A stretch of 64,000 nt of DNA from contig DSAB01000122.1 of the NCBI GenBank assembly GCA_011388275.1, forward strand, positions 79,491 to 143,490. Reading direction: 5' to 3'. A model generated the notes under the pieces. That model was not told the origin of the DNA, did no database searches, and was given only the letters and a program-made list of their open reading frames with translations. The DNA is from a bacterium (lineage in GTDB: Bacteria; Zhuqueibacterota; QNDG01; DSAB01). A program made the translations under genes and the position numbers. Of this stretch, positions 40,095-49,028 are shown in pieces. How positions within the stretch are numbered: position 1 is the first letter of the stretch; the number at the start of each line of letters is the position of its first letter.

Positions 40095-42050
40095 ATGTGC
40101 GGATTTGCCGGTATTCTACGGTTTGATGATTCACCCGTCTGTACGGAGTGTCTAAAACGTATGACCTCGACACTGATTCACAGGGGGCCCGATGATCATG
40201 GATATCAGGTGCTCCCGGGTATGGGGCTGGGTCACCGCCGTTTGAGTATCATTGATCTTTCACGGCGAGGCCGTCAGCCCATGACCAACGAGAATCAGAC
40301 AATCTGGATTGTCTACAACGGCGAAATATACAATTACAAAGATCTGAACCGTATTCTTGAGGGCAAGGGACATCGTATACGGAGCCATTGCGATATGGAA
40401 ACGATCATTCACTGTTATGAAGAGTACGGGGAAGACTGTGTTCGTCATTTGAGGGGAATGTTCAGTTTCGCTCTCTGGGATATACGCCGCAGGCGTCTGT
40501 TTGCCGCTGTGGACCGTATGCGTATCAAACCGTTTTATTATTATATTCATGATAAGGGAATGGTTTTCGCTTCAGAGCTTCGTGCCATTCAGGCCTCTGG
40601 AATGCATTCCGGGGGAATTGACATGGAAGCGGTTTATCATTTTCTGTCTCTTCAATCGATTCCAGCCCCGCTGACTATTTACAAATCTGTTTATGCCCTG
40701 CCCGGCGGTCATTGCATGAGTATCGAGGGGGAGAATATTCGAATTCAACGTTACTGGGATGTGAAATTTGAGACCGATACGGATCATTCGGAAGAATATT
40801 TTACACGTCGGCTCAGGGACCTGCTGGCCGAATCGGTGGAGATGCGTCTGATGTCGGATGTGCCTCTGGGTGCTTTTCTGAGCGGCGGGATCGATTCAAC
40901 CGGTGTGGTGGCTCTGATGAAGGAAGCCACCAGAGGACCGGTAAAAACATTTTGTATCGGTTACAATGTGGGCAAAAGGCAGTATGACGAAACCCGTTTT
41001 GCCGATCTTGCGGCGCGTCGTTTTCAGACGGATCATCATGTGGAGGTTTTATCCGATGCGGACATTCTGAGGGAGCTGTTGCCGTTTGTTCGTTCTCTTG
41101 ATCAGCCTTCCTCGGATGCGATCAACAGTTATTTTGTCTCCCGTATGGCCGCCCGGCATGTCAAGGTATCGCTGTTTGGTCATGGAGGCGATGAACTCTT
41201 TGCCGGATACCCGACTTTTGAATGGATGCGGACTTATATGAATTGGGAACACCGGTGGCAGCGTCTTCCTGCTCATATGCGGCGTTCCCTGACAGCTCTG
41301 TACCAGTTAGTGCCCAAAAGCATGACCGGCGGATTCGGCCGCCAAGTCGATCGCTTTCTGTATGTAACCGGTTCTTTCCTCAGAAAATACGCGGTAATCC
41401 GAATGGATTATTCGGAAGCGGAAAAGCAAAAATTATTCGCCCGGACGGCATTGGATCCCCTGGGATCGGCCGATACCCATCATATCTATCAGCGACATCT
41501 GGATTCGTATACCGGAGGAGACGATGTCCTCGATAAAGTCTCCTATCTGGATCAGAAGACCTATCTGAGTGATCTGCTCCTGAGGGACGGAGATGTCATG
41601 AGTATGGCCTTTTCACTGGAAACCCGTTTTCCCCTCATCGATCATCGTCTCGTGGAATTCGCGGCCACAGTTCCGTCCAATCTGAAACTCAGAAATGGAG
41701 AGCAGAAGTACCTCTTGAAAAAAGCGTTGGAGCCCTTGCTTCCGAAAGAGATTCTGAACCGGAAGAAGTATGGTTTTGCTTTCCCCTTTCCAATATGGCT
41801 TCGACAGAACTGCCGCTCTTTGATCCACTTTGTCCTCAGCCGGGAACACGTAGAGAATCGGCAATGGTTCGAGTATTCACAAGTTCAGTCGGTCATGAAG
41901 TCATTTTTCAGCGGTCGGGAATGGAATTACAGGAAAGTATGGGGACTGCTGATTCTGGAGCTGTGGATGCGGCTTCAAGAGAAGGATGAGCGGTTCTTTG
42001 AACGGTTCCGTGCTCAGATGCATGAACATGGGTATCTTCTTGATGAATAG
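40095..42050 (+). CDS. asnB-like: Asparagine synthase (glutamine-hydrolysing) / amidotransferase
   Basis: MCGFAGILRF (Cys2 present), LIHRGPDDHG, SGGIDSTGVVALM, GHGGDELFAGYP. Confidence 0.92.
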   Translation: MCGFAGILRFDDSPVCTECLKRMTSTLIHRGPDDHGYQVLPGMGLGHRRLSIIDLSRRGRQPMTNENQTIWIVYNGEIYNYKDLNRILEGKGHRIRSHCDMETIIHCYEEYGEDCVRHLRGMFSFALWDIRRRRLFAAVDRMRIKPFYYYIHDKGMVFASELRAIQASGMHSGGIDMEAVYHFLSLQSIPAPLTIYKSVYALPGGHCMSIEGENIRIQRYWDVKFETDTDHSEEYFTRRLRDLLAESVEMRLMSDVPLGAFLSGGIDSTGVVALMKEATRGPVKTFCIGYNVGKRQYDETRFADLAARRFQTDHHVEVLSDADILRELLPFVRSLDQPSSDAINSYFVSRMAARHVKVSLFGHGGDELFAGYPTFEWMRTYMNWEHRWQRLPAHMRRSLTALYQLVPKSMTGGFGRQVDRFLYVTGSFLRKYAVIRMDYSEAEKQKLFARTALDPLGSADTHHIYQRHLDSYTGGDDVLDKVSYLDQKTYLSDLLLRDGDVMSMAFSLETRFPLIDHRLVEFAATVPSNLKLRNGEQKYLLKKALEPLLPKEILNRKKYGFAFPFPIWLRQNCRSLIHFVLSREHVENRQWFEYSQVQSVMKSFFSGREWNYRKVWGLLILELWMRLQEKDERFFERFRAQMHEHGYLLDE

Positions 42051-42086
42051 GGACCTGCGGAAATCCGTTAAAACAGAAGGATCAAA

Positions 42087-43256
42087 GTGAAGATTGCTTA
42101 TTTCAATTATCTCTATGATATCAAAGACAGCTCTGTTGGAGCATCTGTTCATGTGGAAGAACTGGCAGAAGCTCTGAGAAGTCATGGCCATACTGTACGG
42201 GTGTATTATATGAACAAGGCCGAAAGCGGCGGTGCATCCCGGATCGTGCAAGGATTCAAGGCATTTTACCGGGAATTGTTCAGCCAGGCCGGAACACTGA
42301 TTTCGAATCTTTTTCTCTACTGGAGGGAAAAGGCAATACTCAGAGCATTCAAACCCGATGCTGTGCTTATACGCTACAATTACCTGAATATTTCAAGCAC
42401 ACTGGCGGCCTTCTGTGCGGGACTTCCCGTGGTTCTTGAAGTGAATGCACCCATGGTGTATGAGAAAAAGAGGTTCACGCGCGGGAATCTGCCTCTGATT
42501 CCAGGATGGGTTGAGCGTCTTAATCTGCGCCTGGCGGATCGGGTTTTTGTGGTTTCCAACATGCTGAAAAACTTTTATGCGGGCCGGTCTGTTCCTGAGT
42601 GCAAAATAGCGGTGATATGCAATGGTGTGGATATCAACCGGTTCGATCCCGGTAGCGATGGGAACGCTCTGCGATCGAATCTGGGCCTGCAAAATAAAGT
42701 CGTACTGGGGTTCGCGGGTTCATTTCATTACTGGCATGGAGTCCAAAGTCTGATTGATTTTATAATCTGTGTGCTAAACCGGTTCAGTCACACGGCCTTT
42801 CTGCTTGTGGGGCAGGGTCCGATGAAGATAGACATGGAAAACAGGCTTAAAAAGTATATTGAAGAGGGCCGGGTGGTCATGACCGGATATGTCGATCATC
42901 AGGACATACCCGGTATTCTGGCGGTCATGGATATCGCGTTGGCTCTCTATCCGGATTTGCCCAAATTTTATTATTCACCGCTGAAGTTGTTTGAATATAT
43001 GGCTGCCGGCAAGGCCGTTATCGCTACTCGAATCGGACAGATTCAGGAGATCGTGACTCATGAGATGGATGGTCTTCTGGTGAATCCCGATGACAGGGAC
43101 GGCATGATTCAGGCGGCTGGCCGTCTGATCCTCCATCCGGAGAAAAGATTCCAATTGGGGTGCCGGGCCCGGCTTTTGGTTGAGCGGAATTATACCTGGA
43201 AGACTGCCGCAGTTGCGGTTATCGGTTTGATTGAATCGGCTTCGGGTTCGAAATAA
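42087..43256 (+). CDS. GT4 glycosyltransferase
   Basis: VEELAEALRSHGHTVRVYYM; ICNGVDINRFDPGSDGNALR; FYYSPLKLFEYMAAGKAVIATRIGQIQEIV; GTG start. Confidence 0.9.
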   Translation: MKIAYFNYLYDIKDSSVGASVHVEELAEALRSHGHTVRVYYMNKAESGGASRIVQGFKAFYRELFSQAGTLISNLFLYWREKAILRAFKPDAVLIRYNYLNISSTLAAFCAGLPVVLEVNAPMVYEKKRFTRGNLPLIPGWVERLNLRLADRVFVVSNMLKNFYAGRSVPECKIAVICNGVDINRFDPGSDGNALRSNLGLQNKVVLGFAGSFHYWHGVQSLIDFIICVLNRFSHTAFLLVGQGPMKIDMENRLKKYIEEGRVVMTGYVDHQDIPGILAVMDIALALYPDLPKFYYSPLKLFEYMAAGKAVIATRIGQIQEIVTHEMDGLLVNPDDRDGMIQAAGRLILHPEKRFQLGCRARLLVERNYTWKTAAVAVIGLIESASGSK

Positions 43257-43274
43257 AAAAGTGGAGAGCTCTTG

Positions 43275-44066
43275 ATGAGTTATACATTTTATTCATTCCG
43301 GGATCGAAAGGAACAGGATGAATTCATGTGGGCGGACGAGTCCTATGAAGGATTGCTGAAAAGCAGTGAAAACAGGAATTTACATCGGATTTTCAGCCGA
43401 TTTCTCGCCCGTCCGGGACTAAAAATCATCGAAGCCGGTTGTGGAATGGGTACGTGGGTGACTCATTTGAAGCGAATGGGCCATGATGTACTGGGTGTTG
43501 ATTATATGGATTCAACTGTGCAGAAACTCAAGGCGGTGGATCCCGAATTCCCGGTCCAGCAGGGAGATGTCAATGATTTGGCGTTTCCCGATTCGACATT
43601 TGATGCCTATGTTTCTCTTGGTGTCATAGAACATTTTCAAGAAGGACCGGAAAAAGCCCTGGCTGAGGCGTTTCGAATTCTAAAACCCGGTGGTATGGCA
43701 TTTATTACAGTTCCCTATCTGTCCGTCTTCAGACGTCTTTTTTCACATCCTCTCAGGGAACTGTATTTTCTGATTCGGCGCATTCGTGGAAAACCGAAAT
43801 ATTTCTGGGAATACCGGTATACACGGAAAGAGTTGAAAAAGGCTATCGAGCAAGCCGGGTTCCGTGTCGTTCATGTGGATATTGATGATTATATACCGGA
43901 GGACAACGTTCATCATATCGGACTGTGTGCTGATTTCTTTTTTCTGAGGTCATCCGAAGAACTGTGGAAACTCAACCCGGTCGGCCGGATCCTTCTGCGA
44001 TGCGGAAGATGGATTTCACCATGGTTCTTTCCGTCAGGAATTCATATGGTGGCGGTGAAAGAGTAA
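43275..44066 (+). CDS. Class I SAM-dependent methyltransferase
   Basis: IIEAGCGMGTWVTHLKRMGHDVLGVDYM...FDAYVSLGVIEHFQEGPEKALAEAFRILKPGG. Confidence 0.9.
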   Translation: MSYTFYSFRDRKEQDEFMWADESYEGLLKSSENRNLHRIFSRFLARPGLKIIEAGCGMGTWVTHLKRMGHDVLGVDYMDSTVQKLKAVDPEFPVQQGDVNDLAFPDSTFDAYVSLGVIEHFQEGPEKALAEAFRILKPGGMAFITVPYLSVFRRLFSHPLRELYFLIRRIRGKPKYFWEYRYTRKELKKAIEQAGFRVVHVDIDDYIPEDNVHHIGLCADFFFLRSSEELWKLNPVGRILLRCGRWISPWFFPSGIHMVAVKE

Positions 44067-44124
44067 GCAGGTGAAGGCAAATCCGACAGTATCATCCAAT
44101 CGATGCGTTCTGGAGGGCGTGAAC

Positions 44125-45270
44125 ATGAAAAATTCCCGTACAATACGGGTTATGCAAATTGTCGACGGGTTCGGTGGGGGGGGAGCCGAAAGGAAGCTTC
44201 TTGAACTGATCCGGGAAACGGATAGGAGCTGTTTTGAGACAGTGATTTGCAGTCTGGGTTTGTTGGACACGATACGTTGCGAGTTCGATGCGCTCAATGT
44301 AAAAATCGTGATTCTTAAAATGCGGCATAAATACGATCGTCTTCCGCTGTTGCAGCTATATCGTCTTATTCGGCGTGAACGCATTGATGTGATTATGACC
44401 ACACTTTTCTGGTCGGATATCATGGCAGGATATGTGGGCAAGCTCGCAGGAGCCAAAGCGGTATTTTTCTGGGAAACCATATCAACCCCGGAATGGCTTG
44501 CCTGGCCGCGTCTGCTGGCTTATCGAATAGCCGTTCGTTTCATCGATTGTGTGATATCTGTTTCCCATTCCACGGCCAGGTTTCTGGTGGAAAAGCGTCG
44601 TGTACCCCGTTCCAAGGTCAAAGTGATTCAATACGGGGTTGATTTAAGACAGTTTTACCCTACTGACGGCATGGATGTACGGCGTGAATTGGGCATTAAC
44701 AAAGACCAACCGGTTATTGGCATGGTCGGGCTGTTCAGGCCTCAGAAGGGGCATGCCTATCTCATACAGGCTGCTCGGGAACTGGTTTGTCACATGCCCG
44801 GGTTGAAGATTATTCTGGTGGGCTCCGGGCCCATGCAAAAACAGGTTCAGGAGAAGATCGACCGGGCCGGACTGAATAATACATTCATTTTAACCGGTAA
44901 AAGAGAGGATGTCAATCGTTACCTGGGAGCTTTTGATATTTTTACACTGCCGTCCCTTTTTGAAGGTTTGCCCAATGTGATTCTTGAGGCCATGGCCGCT
45001 TCGAAACCGGTGGTGGCCACATGGGTTGATGGAAGCAAAGAGCTTGTCGTTGATAAAGAGACCGGTCTGCTGGTCGCACCCCGCGATATCGACGGACTCA
45101 CAATGGCTCTGCTCGATTTGCTGAAAAACCCGGAAAAAGCCCGGAGAATGGGGAGAAACGGAAGACGGCGCGTGGAGGAAAGGTTTTCTCTTCGTTTGCA
45201 GATGGAACGGTTTCAATCGCTCTACAAGGAATATTATTTTCGGAATACAGGTTTGATGAAAACTATTTGA
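44125..45270 (+). CDS. GT4 glycosyltransferase
   Basis: VMQIVDGFGGGGAERKLLELI; VGLFRPQKGHAYLIQA; LPSLFEGLPNVILEAMAASKPVVAT; ATG 44125 preceded by GGAGGG. Confidence 0.9.
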   Translation: MKNSRTIRVMQIVDGFGGGGAERKLLELIRETDRSCFETVICSLGLLDTIRCEFDALNVKIVILKMRHKYDRLPLLQLYRLIRRERIDVIMTTLFWSDIMAGYVGKLAGAKAVFFWETISTPEWLAWPRLLAYRIAVRFIDCVISVSHSTARFLVEKRRVPRSKVKVIQYGVDLRQFYPTDGMDVRRELGINKDQPVIGMVGLFRPQKGHAYLIQAARELVCHMPGLKIILVGSGPMQKQVQEKIDRAGLNNTFILTGKREDVNRYLGAFDIFTLPSLFEGLPNVILEAMAASKPVVATWVDGSKELVVDKETGLLVAPRDIDGLTMALLDLLKNPEKARRMGRNGRRRVEERFSLRLQMERFQSLYKEYYFRNTGLMKTI

Positions 45271-45479
45271 AAAATACAAATTATTGAGAAAATCAGTTTT
45301 TTAAGGTTGTCTGGCATTTTAATTGTTGCATTTCTCTGGGATCCTTTTTTATAGAGGAAAAATCAGAACATACGGAAAAATTTTCCTCTTTGAAGGGCAA
45401 GGCTTGCATTCTGAAATGAGATCCTGCTGGCAAAAGGAGACTGCCTTTGAATGTATATCGATCCGAAGGAGTAAATATT

Positions 45480-48251
45480 ATGAAGTACCGTGTACTGAAG
45501 GCCGCTCTGAGATTGGTTTTATTGTTTTGGCTGCCCGCGTGCCTTATGGGACAATCCTATAATCCCCGATACCCACGCATTCAGTTCTTTGGATTCACAG
45601 ATCCTCCGGTTGACTGGCTGCAAAAATTCGATATGGTACGGAGTTATGGCAGCTATCAAAAACTGAAGGAATTAAATCCCGATGTTATTGTCACGACCTC
45701 ACGGGACTGGAATGTGTGGGATTTATTCAGTGAAAATGCTCCGGAGGAGTGGTACGTTCGGGACAGTAAAGGGGAGAAAGTGAGGATATCCTACGGGTAT
45801 TTGATGGATATCAGTGAATATTGTACTCCCAGTCCCAAATATGGCGGAAAGAAATACAATGAATATGTTATCACGGCTACCATTGAGAATACCTATTCAA
45901 ATCCTTTGTATGACGGTTTTTTTTGTCAGGGGGTCTGGGATCATCCTTATGGCACTACCGATGTGGATCTGGATAAGAATGGAATCAATGACTGGAAAGA
46001 ACATGGCAGGGACTGGCTGGTCAAACAATGGATTAAGGGTGTCAACAAAGTGTCAAAGGCTATTTATGAAGAATTTCAGAAAACAAATAAAGTGCTGATA
46101 CTGAATTCTGGCCGCTTGCATGATTTCGCCTGGCCCTACAGCAACGGCTTGATGCTTGAACATCATGGCCCACAGATCAGTTTCGATTATACATACTCCA
46201 TGTACAAGCAATGGATGCAGAAAGCTCCTGCACCCCATGTTTTGATTGTGGACGGTGAGGGGGCAACGAAGAATTCATTTCGCGACATGCGGTATTTGCT
46301 GGCATTCACTCTGCTGGGTGACGGATATTTCAGTTTCACCGATAAACAGTCGGGAGAACATAATTACAAGCGATACTATGATGAATTTGATCTTGATCTG
46401 GGATATCCCAGGTCGAGTGCCAAGACACTTTCGAACGGATGTCTGATTCGTTTTTTCGATAACGGGGTGTCTATTATCAACCCAACAGGTGAGGAAAAGA
46501 CGGTGACAAACAGTCACCTGCAGGGTTATACGGAATATGCGGGCCCTTATTATCGCTTTCGGGGAGGACAGGACCCGACAGTCAATAACGGTACTATGTT
46601 CGATCAGGTAATTTTGCGTGGACAGACCCATTCCAGCTGGGGGACTTTGGGTGATGGCATCATTCTCCTGAGAGAACCATTGACGGTGATTGCGGATATC
46701 ATCATTGACGACAGCGATGAAGCTACATCGCCGGCTCAGGTTACTCCAACATTTTCAGGATCCTGGACGATGTCCGGCGAATCAGGGCGTGAGTTCTATC
46801 GCATGGTCTTGCTGCCCTATGCCAACATGTACAGTTATGCATACACTCAGCCCGGAACAGGCAGCAAGACGGCTCAGTATAAACCCTTTATAGCGGTATC
46901 CGGAAATTATGAGATTTTTGAATGGCATGGTTATATCGGTACGACACCGGAACATACACAGGAAGCGACCAATGTTCCGTTCACAATCAGCTTTGCCAAC
47001 GGGGCAACCGCGCAGGGAACCATCGATCAGTCGATTCGTTACGGTCAATGGAACAGTCTGGGGACGTATTATCTGGACAAGAACTCCAATAATTCCGTAA
47101 CCATCAGTGACAAAGCCGACGGTATTGTCATTGCCGATGCATTCAAATTTGTCTGGAGAGGCAGTGAAACCGATTTGGTCAAACCCAATGCTCCCCGTGA
47201 AATCCAAAACACTCACAGGACAGAGCAGTCCATCACTCTGTCGTGGCTTTCGCCTCTTCCGGCATCTGATGGAGATGTGGCAACAGCCTATCAGGTTTTT
47301 CGCAATGGTTCACTGATCGCAACACCCATTGCCAATGAATATCGTGATACCGGTCTGCAGGAAAGCACCAGTTACCAATACAGTGTTTACGCGGTGGATA
47401 ATGCGGGACTTCGAAGTGATGGTTATGTGCAGGCTCAATATTCGACTCTGGCCGATACGGTGGCACCTGAAATTATCTCACTGACAGTACTCAGTGAGAC
47501 AAGTCTGGATCTGCTTTTCAGTGAAGGTCTCGATCAGGCCTCGGCTGAAAACATCAACAATTACAATATTGAACCGGATATCGATATATACCTGGCTGAG
47601 CTTCAACCGGGGTTCACCAATGTACGGTTAACCACGAGCAATCACCTGGTCAATTATCCATATACTCTGTATCTCAATAATATACGCGACCGATCAAAAG
47701 CATCCAATGCAATATCTGCCAACTCCTTTATTGAATATACCGGAGGAACAGGCGATACCCTTTTTGTGACTGTTTCAGTGGATAACGATTATGAAATCTG
47801 GATCAATGGCATATATTATGGAATCGGAGAAGGTTGGAGTGTTTCCGAATCCTATGCAGCACCTTCGATTGCCGGCAAGAACGTCATCGCTATCAAGGCG
47901 TATGATCGGGGTGGTGAAGCGGGGCTTGTAGCCACGATCGATTTTGATGGAACCCGATATGTCAGCAATGAAACCTGGAAAGTGTCTACCTCTGAAGAAG
48001 AGGGGTGGGAGACGATTGGTTTTAATGATGTCGTATGGCAAAAAGCAACTTCTCACGGTCTGCATGGAACAGCCTTGCCGTGGGCTCAGTATGCCAACGT
48101 ACAAGGCATCCCTGCTGACGGAACGGTTCATTGGATATGGACCTCAGATCACATCTCTGATGATCTTGTTTATTTGCGTTTTACGATCGGAACAGGCCGG
48201 AATACAACACCGCCCGCATCGCCAACCGGAGTAACGGTGCGAAACAAATAA
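45480..48251 (+). CDS. Secreted multidomain protein: putative TIM-barrel glycosidase + golvesin/xanthan-lyase-C-like + FN3 + Ig-like + jelly-roll-like domain
   Basis: Signal peptide MKYRVLKAALRLVLLFWLPACLMGQ; N-terminal barrel-like region; golvesin-like YKPFIAVSGNYEIFEWHG...IADAFKFVW; FN3-like APREIQNTHRTEQSITLSWLSPLPASDGDVATAYQVFRNGSLI; Big/SbsA-like DTVAPEIISLTVLSETSLDLLFSEGLDQ. Confidence 0.7.
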   Translation: MKYRVLKAALRLVLLFWLPACLMGQSYNPRYPRIQFFGFTDPPVDWLQKFDMVRSYGSYQKLKELNPDVIVTTSRDWNVWDLFSENAPEEWYVRDSKGEKVRISYGYLMDISEYCTPSPKYGGKKYNEYVITATIENTYSNPLYDGFFCQGVWDHPYGTTDVDLDKNGINDWKEHGRDWLVKQWIKGVNKVSKAIYEEFQKTNKVLILNSGRLHDFAWPYSNGLMLEHHGPQISFDYTYSMYKQWMQKAPAPHVLIVDGEGATKNSFRDMRYLLAFTLLGDGYFSFTDKQSGEHNYKRYYDEFDLDLGYPRSSAKTLSNGCLIRFFDNGVSIINPTGEEKTVTNSHLQGYTEYAGPYYRFRGGQDPTVNNGTMFDQVILRGQTHSSWGTLGDGIILLREPLTVIADIIIDDSDEATSPAQVTPTFSGSWTMSGESGREFYRMVLLPYANMYSYAYTQPGTGSKTAQYKPFIAVSGNYEIFEWHGYIGTTPEHTQEATNVPFTISFANGATAQGTIDQSIRYGQWNSLGTYYLDKNSNNSVTISDKADGIVIADAFKFVWRGSETDLVKPNAPREIQNTHRTEQSITLSWLSPLPASDGDVATAYQVFRNGSLIATPIANEYRDTGLQESTSYQYSVYAVDNAGLRSDGYVQAQYSTLADTVAPEIISLTVLSETSLDLLFSEGLDQASAENINNYNIEPDIDIYLAELQPGFTNVRLTTSNHLVNYPYTLYLNNIRDRSKASNAISANSFIEYTGGTGDTLFVTVSVDNDYEIWINGIYYGIGEGWSVSESYAAPSIAGKNVIAIKAYDRGGEAGLVATIDFDGTRYVSNETWKVSTSEEEGWETIGFNDVVWQKATSHGLHGTALPWAQYANVQGIPADGTVHWIWTSDHISDDLVYLRFTIGTGRNTTPPASPTGVTVRNK

Positions 48252-48269
48252 CATTCGAACGGTATCGCA

Positions 48270-49028
48270 TCATGTTCGGAGATAGGATGCTCCATTCACG
48301 TCTATAATCGTTCCGGTTAGATAATCGGTTTTTCCTCCAGCCAGAAACGCCACTACTTCAGCCACTTCTTCGGGCCGGCCCGCCCGGTTAAGCGGGCTCT
48401 GGCCTCGGATGGCTTCTCCTTCAGGACCCTGCAAATGCGCTTTCGTCATATCGGTTTCGATGTAACCAGGAGCTATGGTGTAAACATAGACGTGGTACGG
48501 TGCGAGCGATTGGGCGAACGACTGACCCATTGCATTCAAACCCGCCTTGGCGGCTCCATAAGCGGGCGCTCTGGGTTCTCCCCTGAAGGCGCCGCGTGAA
48601 GAGATATTGATGATCTTCCCACCGCCGTGTTCTATCATGTGTTTAGAGACAAGAAAAGACAGATGTGCGGGTCCGGTTAAGTTGACCTGAAGCATTTTAT
48701 CCCAGATTTTCCTCCATTCATCAAAGGACAGGCCGGCCGGATCATGAAAATCGTAGATTCCGGCATTATTCACCAGAATGTTAATGGAATCCATTCGTTC
48801 GATGACGGTATCGGAGAGAATCTTGATCGATTCCGAATCAGAAAAGTCGCCCCGGAACAGCTCATGACCTTTTCCCTTCAGTTGAGACAGGTTTTTTTTA
48901 GCAGCAGTATGATTCCGATTGAAGTGAAGGGCGATCCGAATTCCGTCTTCGGCAAGGCGCAGGGCGACGGCCCGGCCGATTCCGCGGGATGCACCGGTGA
49001 CCAGAGCGGTTCGTTTCTGATGGTTCAT
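48270..49028 (-). CDS. SDR oxidoreductase, FabG-like
   Basis: ALVTGASRGIGRAVALRLAEDG, NNAGI, YGAAKAGLNAMGQS. Confidence 0.9.
   Translation of the reverse strand: MNHQKRTALVTGASRGIGRAVALRLAEDGIRIALHFNRNHTAAKKNLSQLKGKGHELFRGDFSDSESIKILSDTVIERMDSINILVNNAGIYDFHDPAGLSFDEWRKIWDKMLQVNLTGPAHLSFLVSKHMIEHGGGKIINISSRGAFRGEPRAPAYGAAKAGLNAMGQSFAQSLAPYHVYVYTIAPGYIETDMTKAHLQGPEGEAIRGQSPLNRAGRPEEVAEVVAFLAGGKTDYLTGTIIDVNGASYLRT

Noticed and set aside
45380-45450. GGGCAA...GAAA...GGCAAAAG pattern reminiscent of a c-di-GMP-I (GEMM) riboswitch
   Set aside because: The P1b/P2 stems and GNRA loop could not be laid out convincingly; kept only as a search suggestion in the leader finding.
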